The position numbers were made by a program, and so were the translations under genes. Below the pieces are notes generated by a model. That model was not told the DNA's origin. It ran no database searches and saw only the letters and a list, made by a program, of their open reading frames with translations. 64,000 bases of DNA, from assembly GCA_030068075.1 (NCBI GenBank), contig CM057826.1, positions 73,939,312 to 74,003,311 of the forward strand, read 5' to 3'. Source of the stretch: Paguma larvata (Eukaryota; Chordata; Mammalia; Carnivora; Viverridae). Of the stretch, positions 21,812-33,950 are shown in pieces. How positions within the stretch are numbered: position 1 is the first letter of the stretch; the number at the start of each line of letters is the position of its first letter.

Positions 21812-24800
21812 CATTGTTCACATTAAAAAGATAATTCTTGTGTTTTGTAGCAATCTCTACAAAGGCCATGCTCACCAGATTAATCCCTGATCACATGAAG
21901 ACTGTCCTTTTGCAGTCATCCAGATGACCCGGGAGGTAGTACTATGCTGTTCAAGAATTTAGTGCCAGCTAGCACAATGACTGGCTGAGTAGTGTAACTT
22001 TGATGGGCACAGTTGTAATGCTATTTTTATTCTTTCTCTAGGGAGGAATGTTGGATGCTGGCTCTTTCAAAATAACCAGTTTAGAATGAAGCAGCCATAT
22101 GGTTGATTACAATGGTGCTTTTCATTTTAGTTCGGTTTTGGTTAAGTTAGAATCTGATATTAAAAGTTCTCTTTCATGTAACAACAGAACAGAGCCTAGG
22201 AATTTTAATCTTAGCATTTATGTTTGTATATAATTCTTGAAATTCAAAAGATAATATGAAGGACTAAGCATTATAGACATTTTAAAATTGTAATATTTCT
22301 TAAAATTTTCATATTTGCGCAATGTCTTACTACTATAGAACTTTAAAATTATCACTTTTATATAAGATCTTACTGTAGGGTATAATCTAAAGTAGCTGTT
22401 AAGTTTGGTGAGAAGTTGAAGAAAAGAAATGACAATACAAAAATTATTCCTTAAAAGAATTTATAAGACATGGTTTACTTAATATAGGTAACTGGAATAA
22501 AGCAATCTATATACCAGCAAGTTCATATTTTTAAGTTCCGTTCACATTAATAAGAACATTTAAAAAGAGATTCTTTGGTCACATGAAAGAGGTGGTTCTC
22601 ACTCTCACTTCATCTAAGAATTAATCAATGTTGTCTTTTGTAGTATTTTTCCTCCCTTTGGTGATACGTTCTCATAAATTGAAAAATGTAGAAATTAAAA
22701 AAGAAAGAAAAAATAAAAGAAACATAATTCTTGTGTATTGTTGCAATGATTTTTAATTTGTTCAAATATTTTTCCATAAAGTTTGCAAAAAACATGTTTC
22801 CCAAACACCAATGCAAGAACAGAGTGCATCAAATTGCTATAGTGTGTTTTAGATAGGAAAACTTGATTATATTAAAGTTTTTATTGAAATTTTGCCTTTT
22901 GAAAGACATCGCATTTATATCCAAATCTTGAAATACGCTATATTATTTTTGTATCATAATATCATGACATTATGTCTATCTTTCACGTAATGTCAGGTGT
23001 TGTTGAATTACTCTATAAATAATTTTATTCTTGGGCATTAAACATCCTTTAATTTTTAAAAATTAGTATGTTTGTGAAAAACAGAAAAAAATGTGGTGGG
23101 GTTAAGAAAAATTTGAAGATATTTCTGTTATTTTTAGAAATTTGTCTTACCTTTAGTAAGGACTAAGAGGTGGAACATTTGGAACATAAATTGCAAACTT
23201 TCTCAGCACCACAACCAAATGATTTTATTCTCCATCTAAGCTGATAGATGGAGGGCTGGGAGGGCACAAAGAATCACTTCATGGTGAGAAGTTTAATAGG
23301 ATAAAATGCTGATTGATAATTTGTTTGATTCAGATAGGTACATGCAAATACTGCTCTTATCATTGTATCCCTGTCATGTTGAGGACTGTATGGTCTTAGA
23401 CAAGGCAGTGGGCTGTGGTGGACACAACACTAGGTCCAAACCTTGGTTTAGGTGTCAACTCATTTTCAGAATTTTATCAAAGCTAGTTTTTAGTTCCTGG
23501 CCTGTTTAGAATTCTATGATATTTTTTTTCATATCAAAATACAAAATAGTGCTTTTCAACAACTTCTTGTAGCTTTCTGGTATATGGGGAGCTCTTTTCA
23601 GCACACCACCTCAAGTTTATCATCGTGTAACATTTCATTTTATTGCAGTCAAGTTTGCAAACTGCGTTAGTGATGTCCATCAAATAGACCATTAATCCGA
23701 GCAGATCCTGGCATAGAACTGGGGATACCTTATTGCCACAATATAAAAAAGCATTAATCCAAAGCTGGATGAAAATAATTTCCTTAAGAGGGTATTAGGA
23801 AAGGCATGTTAAGTTAGTAAACAGGGACTGAAACTACATCACAATGCTAAGTGTGAAAATATGGGTGGTAGAACAGCTGTGAACGGTTTTCTAGATACCC
23901 TGAGAGCTTGTTGTAGCTTAGGAGTGATTGTGATATCACTATAATCGCTTTTTAAAAAGTGTTATATTGGGTCTTTTAAATTTTTCCAATGTACTACAAA
24001 ATAATTTTGACATTCATGGGGATTTGACAAATACAGAAAGTTTAAGATTTAGAATAGAGGGGTAAATAATCAAGCTGATTCATAATAAATTTAACTCAAT
24101 CCAGATGGAATCCTCCAGATCAAATCTTGAAATTAAAAAAAAGAACATCGAGAGTCAGACCAGTTTAAGTCCACTGTGACCTTGTGCAGCATAGTTTTCT
24201 GAATTTACTGCAAGTAAGGAAATTTATAAAAAACAAAGCTAATGGTCTGGTACAGAATTTAACTTTGAGGACCGTGCATTCCAGTTGACATGCTGAATAA
24301 ATATTCCACTTGCACTCATATTCCAGACTTTATTCCAGGTTGTTTTCTTGGTAATTAGATATTACCCAAATTATGAAGTTCTTACACTAAAAAGCAATCA
24401 TCAGATTTAAAAAAAAAAAACATTGGGGCATAATTATAATTATGAAGAAATACCTTGGCTCAGAAATGAAAAAAAAGCATGGATCAAATTGTACAGCACC
24501 TCCTTGATGGCTTGACATGAGGCTAGAAGCAAGAGTTTACACTAAACATTGTTTTTAAAATGCAACCTTTAGTGTTATTTGATTTTTTCCCCAAGCAAAG
24601 TAAGATGTGAAATTTAATAATGCTTTCTGACAATTTTATAAAAATGGACTGCCATGCTTAATTGATGATAGGCCTCTTCATCTGCCACCTCTAGGCACTC
24701 ACTGTAAGTTAGTGATGGAGAGTTCACAACCTCTATCCATCAGATCTTTGACTGCATCTGTGTTATTAACCTTTGAGTTGATCTGAGAGTGGCATCGCCC

Positions 24801-25009
24801 CAACTAACCGGCTGTCATGTCAGCTTGGCAGCTGGGCTTTGCATGTTCTCTTTCACTTCCACTTTGTCTCCCAAGACCATCTGAATAGATAGAGACAAAG
24901 CAATGTAGCCATTTGCCTTGTAATTTCTAGGTTGTCCAGCGCCCCAACCCCCAAGATATTCCAGGAGGAAATAAAATTCTAAAAGATACGAGTAGTTGAT
25001 GCCTTAGAA
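21812..25009. other. mostly anonymous AT-rich non-coding sequence
   Basis: The first ~270 bases may be Tigger continuation. Beyond that I recognise no gene, RNA or transposon across about 2.9 kb. Frames such as 23306-23509 are short and featureless. Confidence 0.4.
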
Positions 25010-25130
25010 AAATAACAGGCAAGAGTCTTTGAGACCCCAGGTTCTAATTTCAGCTCCAACTCTATGTGACTTTTTGCAAGATACTTAACCTCTCTGAAAC
25101 TCACTGGTAAAATAAAGGAACTTACTTTGG
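25010..25130 (+). mobile_element. MIR SINE core
   Basis: The run 'caggttctaatttcagctcc', 'aactctatgtgactttttgc', 'aagatacttaacctctctga' and 'aactcactggtaaaataaag' is the MIR core in the correct order on the plus strand. Confidence 0.75.
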
Positions 25131-25379
25131 GGCAGAGACAGTGAATTTTCCTCCAGAATTTATTCTTTCTCTGTATCTTTTATAGATGAGCTCTATGTGT
25201 CAGGGGCAGATTTATCTTTTGAAAGCGTTAAGGAAAAAAAAAGGATATAAAACAAATAAATGAATAATTTGCTAGCCCCCAGCCCCTTCCCCAGGGCCTT
25301 GGAAGAAGCTTAAACGTTATAACACGTTAACTTCACAGTGATTCCCAGTAAGTCTACCTTAACCAACTCCATTATAGGC

Positions 25380-25690
25380 ACACATTATTTTAGTAGGGCT
25401 CCTGTTCTCCCTGATAGAGACTGCATTTCTTAGCCTGCTTTGTTATTGGGACTCTCTGACCTTGTTCTAGCCAAAAGGGGTACAGAAATGATATATGCAG
25501 CTTTAGATAATATCCTTTAAGAATGCTGCTTGTCTTCCATTTTCTTTTTTCCTTTTTTCCACTGGCTGGGAAATGGAAATAACTGGATGTAAAAGGTGGC
25601 ACCATCTTGGAATCGGATGTACAAGCTCTACCTTGAGTCCGGCAAAGTCCTCTTGGGATTACCCTGTGTACTAAACATTCCTTGAGAAAG
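25380..25690 (+). mobile_element. ancient interspersed repeat, family not assigned
   Basis: The phrases 'actgcatttcttagcctgct', 'ccactggctgggaaatggaa' and 'gtggcaccatcttggaatcg' follow a common old mammalian repeat. A second, shorter related piece ('cagtggctgggaaatagcaa') occurs at about 28305-28370. Confidence 0.45.
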
Positions 25691-25699
25691 AAATAACCT

Positions 25700-27409
25700 G
25701 CATTTTTTTAAGTCAATGTGTATTTGGGTCTCTGGGAGTACCTTAGTCTATATCCTAATAAATACAAATACTTATGTTTTAGCATTTTTTATGAGGGTCA
25801 AAAGATATACTTCAGGTAAAATGCTTGCATGTGGTACTCTGCAAATACTAACTTTCTTGAAGACAGAATTTTTTAATTACCTAGTTTGGTTTGGGCAAAT
25901 AAGCAATCCCAAGATCAGTACAGAGGTTAATCCTTTGATAATTTTAAGCCAAAGTCATTCTAAAATTTACTTCAATAAACAAGTCATTAGGTTTAAAATA
26001 AAATTACTTAGCATGTTATCTAATAAACAGTTATTAGGTGTCATCATTGTGCCAGGAACTGTGCAAGCATCAGAAATACAAAATTAAATATAGTTTAGTA
26101 CTAATTGATAAGCATACTAATTGAGCATGTATATGTGATAACGTAAATGCAAAAGTGAAACATATTGTATAGTTATTCAGATAAGAAAACATGAGATGAA
26201 TGTTATTTCCTAGTCTGTATAACTGTGTGATGTATTTAAATTATGCCCTCACGTTTTATTAATTGTGGTTTTTCAGTGTATAACTGAGTTTCTACAATAG
26301 GAAAGGGGATACATTTTAATTACCATCAATATCTAGTATATGTGGTTTTCACTGCAGCAATCATGTTCTTACTTCTAAACTATTAAGAAAAGTAGTCTGT
26401 AGAACCGATTCAGTTTAATCATGATTGTTTATTAAAAATATAAGTTGACAGAAATTTATTTGTTTATAGATAATTTTCAGTTATCTGAAAATAATACCTA
26501 CATGGATTACTGACTATGGAATTTGTTTTCTTATCCTGTAAATTTATGTATTTATCCAACCTTTCCATAGTGTCTTTTCTGCCTTCTATACAGTTACTAC
26601 CATAGAGACCCCAAATATTCAAATATTAGGAGATAACATATTGTGATGAAGAGAAAGATAGTTAATTTTATGTAAATGTTTTGATTCTTGATATATAAGA
26701 CATGAGTAAATACAAATAAATGGCTTAATTCTACCTACGTAAAATAAGGGTAGAGATGTCCTGCCTTCCCTTTTTTTAATATGCACTTCAGGAAACTGGT
26801 GGTTATATTCCTTCTGTCTCTTGGAGATGTATGTAAATCCTTTTAAAGTCTAAATAAGCCTCATGTCATTTTTACAATCCAGGAATATCTCTCTCTAGGA
26901 TCTGGAAATCATCTCTTTGAAAAGTAACCATTAAAGAAGATAGTACTCCTATATCCCAGTTTCTGTGGGCAGGTAGGAGGAGCCCAACCATGGCCAACTT
27001 GCAGAACTACCTCCCATCATATAGGTAAGAATTTAATTTGTCTTTGGGTAAATTAAATTAACTAACCCAATGAATCATCTCAATTATCAGGTGAATTTAG
27101 AATGAACTGTGTGACAAATGATGCTGTCAAGTCCTCTTCCTTGAACAATAGTTATTGTTACCTTGTTTACCTTGATAACACATATGAAATGCATTGTATC
27201 TGCTTGGCTCTGTAAGAGAGAGATTTCCTTCTGCCTTTGCAGTCACTTAATGGATTGCCAACTATGCCTATGATATTCTGGTGTAATGCTTATTCAATAA
27301 GTATTTTCTCTACCACCTTTGTGGAAATGTTTTTCTGGGTTGGCAGAAGGTTTTGTTTATATATTTCCCCAACAAAGATGGACACAGATATTAGCCATTT
27401 CATTGAACC
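25700..27409. other. anonymous AT-rich non-coding sequence
   Basis: No gene is supported. A 123-codon frame at 25716-26087 has no recognisable domain, and its end lies in old-repeat-like text ('gtgccaggaactgtgcaagc', 26049-26068). Confidence 0.4.
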
Positions 27410-27414
27410 AGTCT

Positions 27415-27625
27415 TTTTTTTTTTTTTTTTTTTTTTGAGAGAGAGAGAGCGCCTGAGTATTTGTGTGTTGTATGTGTGAGCACATGTTTTTGGAGGGACA
27501 GAAGAAGAGGAAGAGAGAGAATCCCAAGCAGGCTCCACACTGCCAGTGCAGAGTCCTACGTGGGGCTTGATCTCACCACTGTGAGACTGTGACCCAAGCC
27601 AAAATCAAGAGTCGGCACCCCCAAC
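27415..27625 (-). mobile_element. felid SINE, antisense, head-truncated
   Basis: A long T-run (27415-27436) is the reversed tail, followed by a GA-rich tract, 'aagcaggctccacactgcca' and 'gacccaagccaaaatcaaga'. The last part of the head, normally 'cttaaccgactgagccaccc', is missing or scrambled just before 27625. A second SINE in the opposite orientation begins 25 bp further on. Confidence 0.88.
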
Positions 27626-27650
27626 TATTCATATTTTTAAAATGTTATTT

Positions 27651-27873
27651 GGGGCACCTGGGTGCCTCAGTCGGGTAAGCATCTGACTCTTGATTTTGGC
27701 TTAGTTCACGATCTCACAATTCATGAGTTTAAGCCCTGTGTCAGGCTCTGCGCTGACAAAACAGAGCCTGCTTGGAATTCTCTTTCTTCCCTTCTCTGCC
27801 CCCGCTCATGCTGTCTCTCTCTCTCTCTCTCTCAAAATAAATAAATAAAAATTTAAAAATTTAAAAATAATAA
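27651..27873 (+). mobile_element. felid SINE, sense
   Basis: Head 'ggggcacctgggtgcctcag', box B in 'gagtttaagccctg', a CT repeat at 27814-27833 and an A-rich tail 'aaaataaataaataaaaatt'. It lies head-to-head with the preceding antisense SINE, so the two form a long imperfect inverted repeat. Confidence 0.92.
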
Positions 27874-28304
27874 ATTACTTGAAATTGCTCAAAAACTATT
27901 TTAAAATAAATAAAACCTCTATACGTGTACATATGTACTGAATCATTTGATAACTGTTGTGAGTAAAAAAACAGTACAATATCAGCAATTTCATGTGTTA
28001 CAATCTAAATTATGTGAGTATAGAGAAATGTGTGGAAGATTAAACTGTTAAAATCAACTAATTTGTTGGGAAAAGATTCTTACATTTTCTTTTATATATC
28101 TATCCTCATATTTTGTATCTCATTGCATTAAGTTCATATTATGCTTTTTTTCTTATTTTACAAAGAAGAAAATGATTAGGCAATGATGTTGATTGCGTTT
28201 GCAACATAAACATTAATCAAGGCAGAGAAACTTTCCCTTTTAGGGAAAGTTGCATAATTATGTATGCAACTTTGAGATTATATCCTTAAAAAATTATGCT
28301 TATC

Positions 28305-28372
28305 CTTAATTTCCTTTTTTCCTTTTCCAGTGGCTGGGAAATAGCAATAACTGGATATGGGAAATGGCTCTA
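28305..28372 (+). repeat. short fragment related to the repeat at 25380-25690
   Basis: 'ccagtggctgggaaatagca' followed by 'ataactggatatgggaaatg' parallels 25555-25600 ('ccactggctgggaaatggaa' and 'ataactggatgtaaaaggtg'), with the same T-rich lead-in. It is a second copy of the same ancient repeat. Confidence 0.5.
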
Positions 28373-28445
28373 TCTATCTATAATGCAACATTATGTTCGC
28401 AGTTATGTATATAAATATAAATATGTATAATTATGTATATGTAAA

Positions 28446-28484
28446 AGATATATATATATATACATATATATATATATCTTACAT
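28446..28484. repeat. perfect-looking AT palindrome
   Basis: An 'aagatatatatatatatata' arm is followed by its inverse ending 'tatatatatcttac'. The alternating AT core could extrude as a cruciform. It sits in a wider TA-rich tract, 28405-28500. Confidence 0.85.
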
Positions 28485-28499
28485 ATATAAAAAGATCTA

Positions 28500-30102
28500 T
28501 CTTACAAGTTACGCTGGGTAAATATGTGTTAAATGAAACAATGCATGGATGAATGAATGACCATAGCCAGAGAAAGTTTTTGAGGAATACTGATGCTTTG
28601 AAGAAGCTAAACTGGAATGAATTGACACATGTTTGGGGGTAGAAACACAGAAACAGTATAAATAAAAATATTTTTTGGAGTTTGGTCAATAATAAGGCAG
28701 GTAAAGTAGATTTTAATATAAGTTAAAAGAGACCTTTTTGTCCAGCAGACTCTAACAGTGCGGATTCCATGCTTATTAACAGTATTTTTGGTGGCATAGA
28801 CTTGAAGAGGCAGACAGGGTAACTAAAAGCTGCGGATCACTGAGAAAGCAGGTACTAGTCTTCAGAGTTCCTCTATTATTATGAAGAAGGAAAGCCTTCA
28901 GACGTAGGTCGGTTGCAGATTTGTGGGAGGATCGCGAGGATTTCTGGCGATGATGACTTTTCTGTTTCTGTGAGGGATGGAGATGAGATAGGATGCACCT
29001 GTCTTTAATGCTGACGTGGCTCTTGTTGAGCTTAATTCTGCGCAAGCAGAGATGGTGTCTTACATGCTTTTGAAGCTAAAACTTTTAGTTTTCATTTGCA
29101 TGCCCAGCTAATAATTCCAAAGCCTAATCATTTTATCCGCTTGCCTAGGACAGATGGGTTTTGTCCTTGGTCACAAATAAACTCTATCTGGACATCCCTG
29201 GAGCTGGTCACAGATCACCAGCCTTTTCTCACCTTTTCCTCTTGGTGAATTCCTATTTGGCATCCTTGTTTTGTTTTGTTTTTTTGTTTTCCCTTCAATC
29301 AGGACCACTGAGAGGAAATGAATTCTGGATTCTTTTTCTTCCAGAGGCTCCGAATCTATTGGTGTTCAGTGAGGAAACTAGGAAAAACTGCAGCTATTTC
29401 ACACAGCAAATGGCTTAATAGAGGGGATTAAAAAAACATTAAAAGGTCTGGGAAAGAAGAGGTTAGGGAAGCCACTGTATCATTCAGGAAACCAGAAAAG
29501 GTTCAGATTATAAAAAATCAATGCCACTTATTTCACTGCCTCCTGCATTAAAGCAGGTGATGTCCTTAGAGGACACCAGGAAGCTGCTAGAAAAGCCTTG
29601 GTAATTGCCATCCATGGCCATGAGAATAATAATTGCTTTTGCTCTTCCTATGCCTTCCAGAATTACACTAGTGCCTCTCATTGGCAGAATATAACCTAAG
29701 ACCTTCCTGGCAGGAATTCTTGAAAATGTAGTCTCCAGGTTTCTAGCTCCTATGATAAAAAGAGACCAGAGAAGGGGAAAAATGGGGCAGAGTGGCCAAC
29801 ACAATTTCACACAATCCAGCAAATTTCTCAGCCAGATTACTCCCATTCTTTCCCAGGGAGCAGTTTCCATTTGACCTACAGTAGGAGATGCTGAGTATGT
29901 GTTCTCTGAATAAAACAGTGCTAATTCAGAGGAGACCCTAGTAGAAACTTATGTCAATAAGTTGAAGATAGTCAACCATTAGAGGGCTAAGTTGATTTGC
30001 CTCCAGTTGCCATTATCACAGCTCCTTAGCAGCAGCCCCAAGGACATGGCAAATTAGTGTAGGAGTCATTTGTATGGTTGCCAAGCAGAAGCTTAGTAAT
30101 AT
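28500..30102. other. non-coding sequence with an unusual CpG-containing patch
   Basis: There is no supported gene. The section 28830-29045 holds more CpG dinucleotides than its surroundings and an antisense 89-codon frame that I do not recognise. At 29090-29150 an octamer-like 'atttgcatgc' and several TAAT motifs cluster. 29500-29880 may be an old unassigned repeat; its antisense 120-codon frame has no recognisable domain. Confidence 0.35.
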
Positions 30103-30117
30103 ATCTATGCTTCTTCT

Positions 30118-30336
30118 TTTTTTAAATTTTTTTAACATTTATTTATTTTTGTGAGACATAGAGACAGAGTGCGAGCAGGGGATGGGCAGAGAGAGAGGGA
30201 GACACAGAATCTGAAGCAGGCTCCAGGCTCTGAGGCATCAGCACAGAGCCTGACGCGGGGCTTGAACTCACAGACCAAGAGATCATGACCTGAGCTGAAG
30301 TCGGACGCTTAACCAACTGAGCCACCCAGGGGCCCC
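30118..30336 (-). mobile_element. felid SINE, antisense, with perfect long TSD
   Basis: Reversed tail 'ttttaacatttatttatttt', GA-rich tract, then head complement ending 'gagccacccaggggcccc'. Perfect 15-bp target-site duplications atctatgcttcttct lie at 30103-30117 and 30337-30351. It is close to consensus and probably young. Confidence 0.95.
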
Positions 30337-30351
30337 ATCTATGCTTCTTCT

Positions 30352-32336
30352 GACCCCCACCAAGTTGTTTGAAAGCTAAAATAGGGGGAAAGAAAGTACC
30401 AATTTCAAACCCTAAACGGTTGCATTCAGAATAAGTTACACTTCTCCTTGTCTAAAGGTAGCTCTGTTACATGTAATAATTTAGTGAAAACGATTTGTAA
30501 GAAAGATAAAAATAAATAGTTTATAGATGAGATTGCTTTGAAGATTTTGAGCTAAAGCAACTTTGTGGACTAACACTGTATGAAAGTAGAATTTTAAGAA
30601 AGTTTGGGCAGGATGCAAACAGTTTCTTTACTTAGGGTATTATACTAAGTAGTCCACAAGGAAGCATTACAGTTAAACTTAGTAGGGAAACTTTGGAAAA
30701 GCTGAGAATACTATAATAAAATCAGTGAGTTTTATGAAACCATGATCAACTTCTTCAATTTTATGAAATGTCAAGAATTTTTTATTTCCAGATTTAAATC
30801 TGTTGTCTTAGATATCATGCCACTTACTTCTTCCACAAAAATATTGGCAAGCATACCAAATAACTATCTTGCCTTGTAGGAGCCTCATTTTATTTCTGTT
30901 CAGGGAAAAGTTCGAATTCTGAGAAGATGGTGATCATAACAGGACCATTAGTTTCTTAAATTGAGACAGATGGAAAAAGAAATGGAAGACTTAAAACATA
31001 TTTTTTAGGGTTAGGAGAAACTGAAATTTAAAGGTCATGCTGGCAATATTTGAACTTCTGTCTCAAAATACATAGTTTAAGACCTCTGAAATACAACACA
31101 TACAACTTTCAAAACATAATAACGGCAAAATAAAAATCTCTGAAATTCTCACTTTTTTTGTTTTCACAGTGGAATAAATTTTCCACTTGTTTGTACTCTG
31201 CAGCCTAAGAAATGTGAAAATTTGGTTTTTAATAAAGCGTTACTTCTAAACTTATCAGTGTAAAAGGTACTTTCTCAAAAATTGAGAATTCCTTTATTAG
31301 TTAACTGTCCTAAAATCTTCTGTAAGAGGTTTTATAATTTAAAATCAAAAGCAATTTAATCTGACATTTTTATCATAGTCATATGATAATATATATCATA
31401 TGTATGTATGCATTCCTCATTTTATTTAAAAATATTTAGCAGAAAGTTACTGTATTAATTTAATTACAAAATATTTTAAATTCTGTGCAAAATGCATAAA
31501 TTAAAAGAAACACATATTGTTTGTTTCTGTCAGCTAACCATAAACATGAAAAGACAAACTACTTAACCCAGAAGAGATTCATAATTTCATCTAATGGCAG
31601 TATATACTTCTTTCAGCAAAACTATGTAGAGCTAAATAAGCTTTGACTGAGGTTAGAAAATCTAAGTTAAATTGAAATTAAATACTAAAATATAGTAAGA
31701 TGATGAGCTTAGGAGTGCTTTGACAAGTTAAATGAACACAGCATTTAGAGGTGTTTGAACATTTCATGACTCAGCAAATATGAAGCTCATCTGGCTTGAG
31801 AAATGGACTCTCTCATCGGAGGCAATAACAATTCAAATATTCAGATATGTGCAAGCGTCCATACTGATCCTTCTTTCTCTCAAGCCTTTACAGCATTTTT
31901 TGTTTGCGTCCTTCACTTAGTAATTATTTTATATCATTCTCCAATTTATATATTAATTTATATGAGATCGCTACTGATTAAGTAAATGCTTATGGGCCAA
32001 AACCAAATTTCGTACTTCTTTATAATTCTCAATTGTGCATGACACAGGGCATATGATAGGCGTGCAATAAACATTGCTGTTGGCATGGCTGATTATGATA
32101 ATGACGGTGTTGGATAGGTAGATTAAGACATTGTTGGGTAATTGCTGGGATGACAATCTGATAACTTTAGATACAACTTTTTATTATTATTATCTAAGGG
32201 CGGAAAATAGTTTTGGAAAATTTATGTGATGGTCAAAATTTTAAGGAAAACTTTACAGTCACATGCATAACGATATGAAGTGTTGTGGGGAAAAGAAAAT
32301 CTGTCGCAAGAAGTTCAGTTAAAAAGTGTACACACT
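30352..32336. other. anonymous AT-rich non-coding sequence
   Basis: Nothing recognisable was found on either strand apart from a short 'atatatcatatgtatgtatg' stretch at 31390-31410. This is among the longer repeat-free intervals in the window. Confidence 0.45.
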
Positions 32337-32337
32337 A

Positions 32338-32524
32338 GGGGCTGGTGGGTGGCTCAGTCGCTGAGTGTCTGACTTTGGCTCAGGTCATTATTTGGCAGTT
32401 CATGAGTTCGAGCCCAGCTGGGCTCGCTGCTGTCAGTGAGAGCCTACTTTGGATCCTCTGTCCAGCCCCCTCTCTGCCCTTCTGCCGCTCACATTCTTTC
32501 TCTAAAAAATAAACATTAAAAAAT
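32338..32524 (+). mobile_element. felid SINE, sense, short and diverged
   Basis: Head 'ggggctggtgggtggctcag', box A 'TGGCTCAGTCGC', box B in 'gagttcgagccc', a shortened body and tail 'aaaaaataaacattaaaaaa'. Several small deletions relative to other copies in the window. Confidence 0.9.
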
Positions 32525-33398
32525 GTACAGAGTATTTGTCAGAGGAAGAATAAAACTAGTATTTCAGGTATTTTAGTGCATCAGAAATGAATTAATAAGG
32601 ACTTGAACCTCAATGACATTGATGGCAATGAAAATAAAGCAGTGGATAATGTCAATCATGACTCTGGACTTGAAATCACAGTGTTTATGTGATCAGGATT
32701 CCCACGTCCTTAATATATCAGGACGATTGTTACATTTGCTATATGGCAAATGATATAGAATGTATATGTATGTCTGCCTCCTAATCACTAATGGTTTTCT
32801 CACCTTCAAATGTAGTACAATTGGAGCATATGTGGTTTACAAATACATATTCTTTTGTCTCTGAATCTTAACATCTGAGCTAGAGCATGAGACGTATGAG
32901 GCAAACTGCTTTGTAACACTTTTATGCGAGACCTGCAACCTTGAAATCTTAGCATACTTTGAGTTACCACCCTGACTCTGAGAAATACAAGAGGAGATGT
33001 ATGGTAGTGGCGGATATAAAGAAGGGGTCCATTTCCCTATGGGAGTTTCCAGAGATGGCTAAGGTTTTACTTGCTCTCTCCTTTGCCCTCAAAATCTCTC
33101 TAGCCTTTTTTGCATTCAAGTAGAACGTCAACTCCCAGTTTACAGACATTACCAAGATCAATGCGATCACATCAGCCACTCTCAAAAATTCTCTGGTGCC
33201 ACCATGTTGCCCTTGATAGGGAATGGAATGTGAGGATGGAGAAGGATTAAAACCCATTTATTCTGTAGTTTCTTAGCTCTTATTCTCTTATATATAACCA
33301 TCATTAATTTTTCAACATTTGCATACTGCTTGTAATTCTTGATACAATTTTAAATGAAATAACTTAAAACATTGGCAGTTTTATTTCATAACCCCTAA
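32525..33398. other. non-coding sequence; antisense 97-codon frame unexplained
   Basis: The interval 32950-33260 is less AT-rich and carries an antisense frame (32964-33257, 97 codons) with a hydrophobic central part. I do not recognise it as any family and see no splice sites, start context or conservation evidence for it. It may be an old retroelement remnant. Confidence 0.35.
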
Positions 33399-33902
33399 TG
33401 GTGGGGTTCAGGACATGCTACCCCATGATGGCACCTTGGTATATTAAGGACTTTAAGCTAAAGTAGTTTGAGGAAACAGCAGGGCGGGAAAGTCTCTCCA
33501 TCTTCCCTCCACTCTTCTCCCCCGAAACAGGGCATAAAACCCTCAGGTGAGAGTCTTCTTCCTTATATCCAGAGGAAAGCAGCCTCCAAAAACAAAGGGA
33601 TGGCAAGAAGAATCTGGGTAAATAGGCCTTGCTTAGTTTTCTCTAGTTTACTACACTTAGCTCATACTCCTTGATCTATCATATTGCTGCACAGCTGCCC
33701 ACTCGTCATCAAACCTAGCATAAAATACTGAGGTCTAACTGTTTCTTCAGGTCTTCCTTTTCTTATTAAGGCTCCATGTCAAATAAAACTTACATTAAAT
33801 AAATGTGGATGCTTTTCTCCTGGGAATATGGCTTTGTCAATTTAATTTTCAGTTTCAGGCAGGAACTCTAAGAAAGTTGAGTAAATGTTGTCCTCCCCAA
33901 CA
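33399..33902 (+). mobile_element. LTR-like element (probable solo LTR)
   Basis: It starts 'tggtggggttcaggacatgc' and ends 'ttgtcctccccaaca', giving TG...CA termini. Inside are 'taaagtagtttgaggaaaca', a possible TATA-like 'cataaaa' near 33533, and two polyadenylation signals AATAAA near 33782 and 33799 followed by 'gatgcttttctcctgggaat'. This order is typical of mammalian ERV LTRs. No clear TSD was seen, so boundaries are approximate, and no internal viral genes flank it. Confidence 0.65.
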
Positions 33903-33950
33903 CTGACCTAAAAAATATACCAATTTACTTAGTATAAAAGAGAGTATCCA

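Noticed and set aside
25716..26087. Plus-strand open frame of 123 codons
   Set aside because: No domain, AT-driven composition, and it ends in old-repeat-like text.
29508..29870. Antisense open frame of 120 codons
   Set aside because: The sequence resembles old repeat text and the protein shows no family signature.
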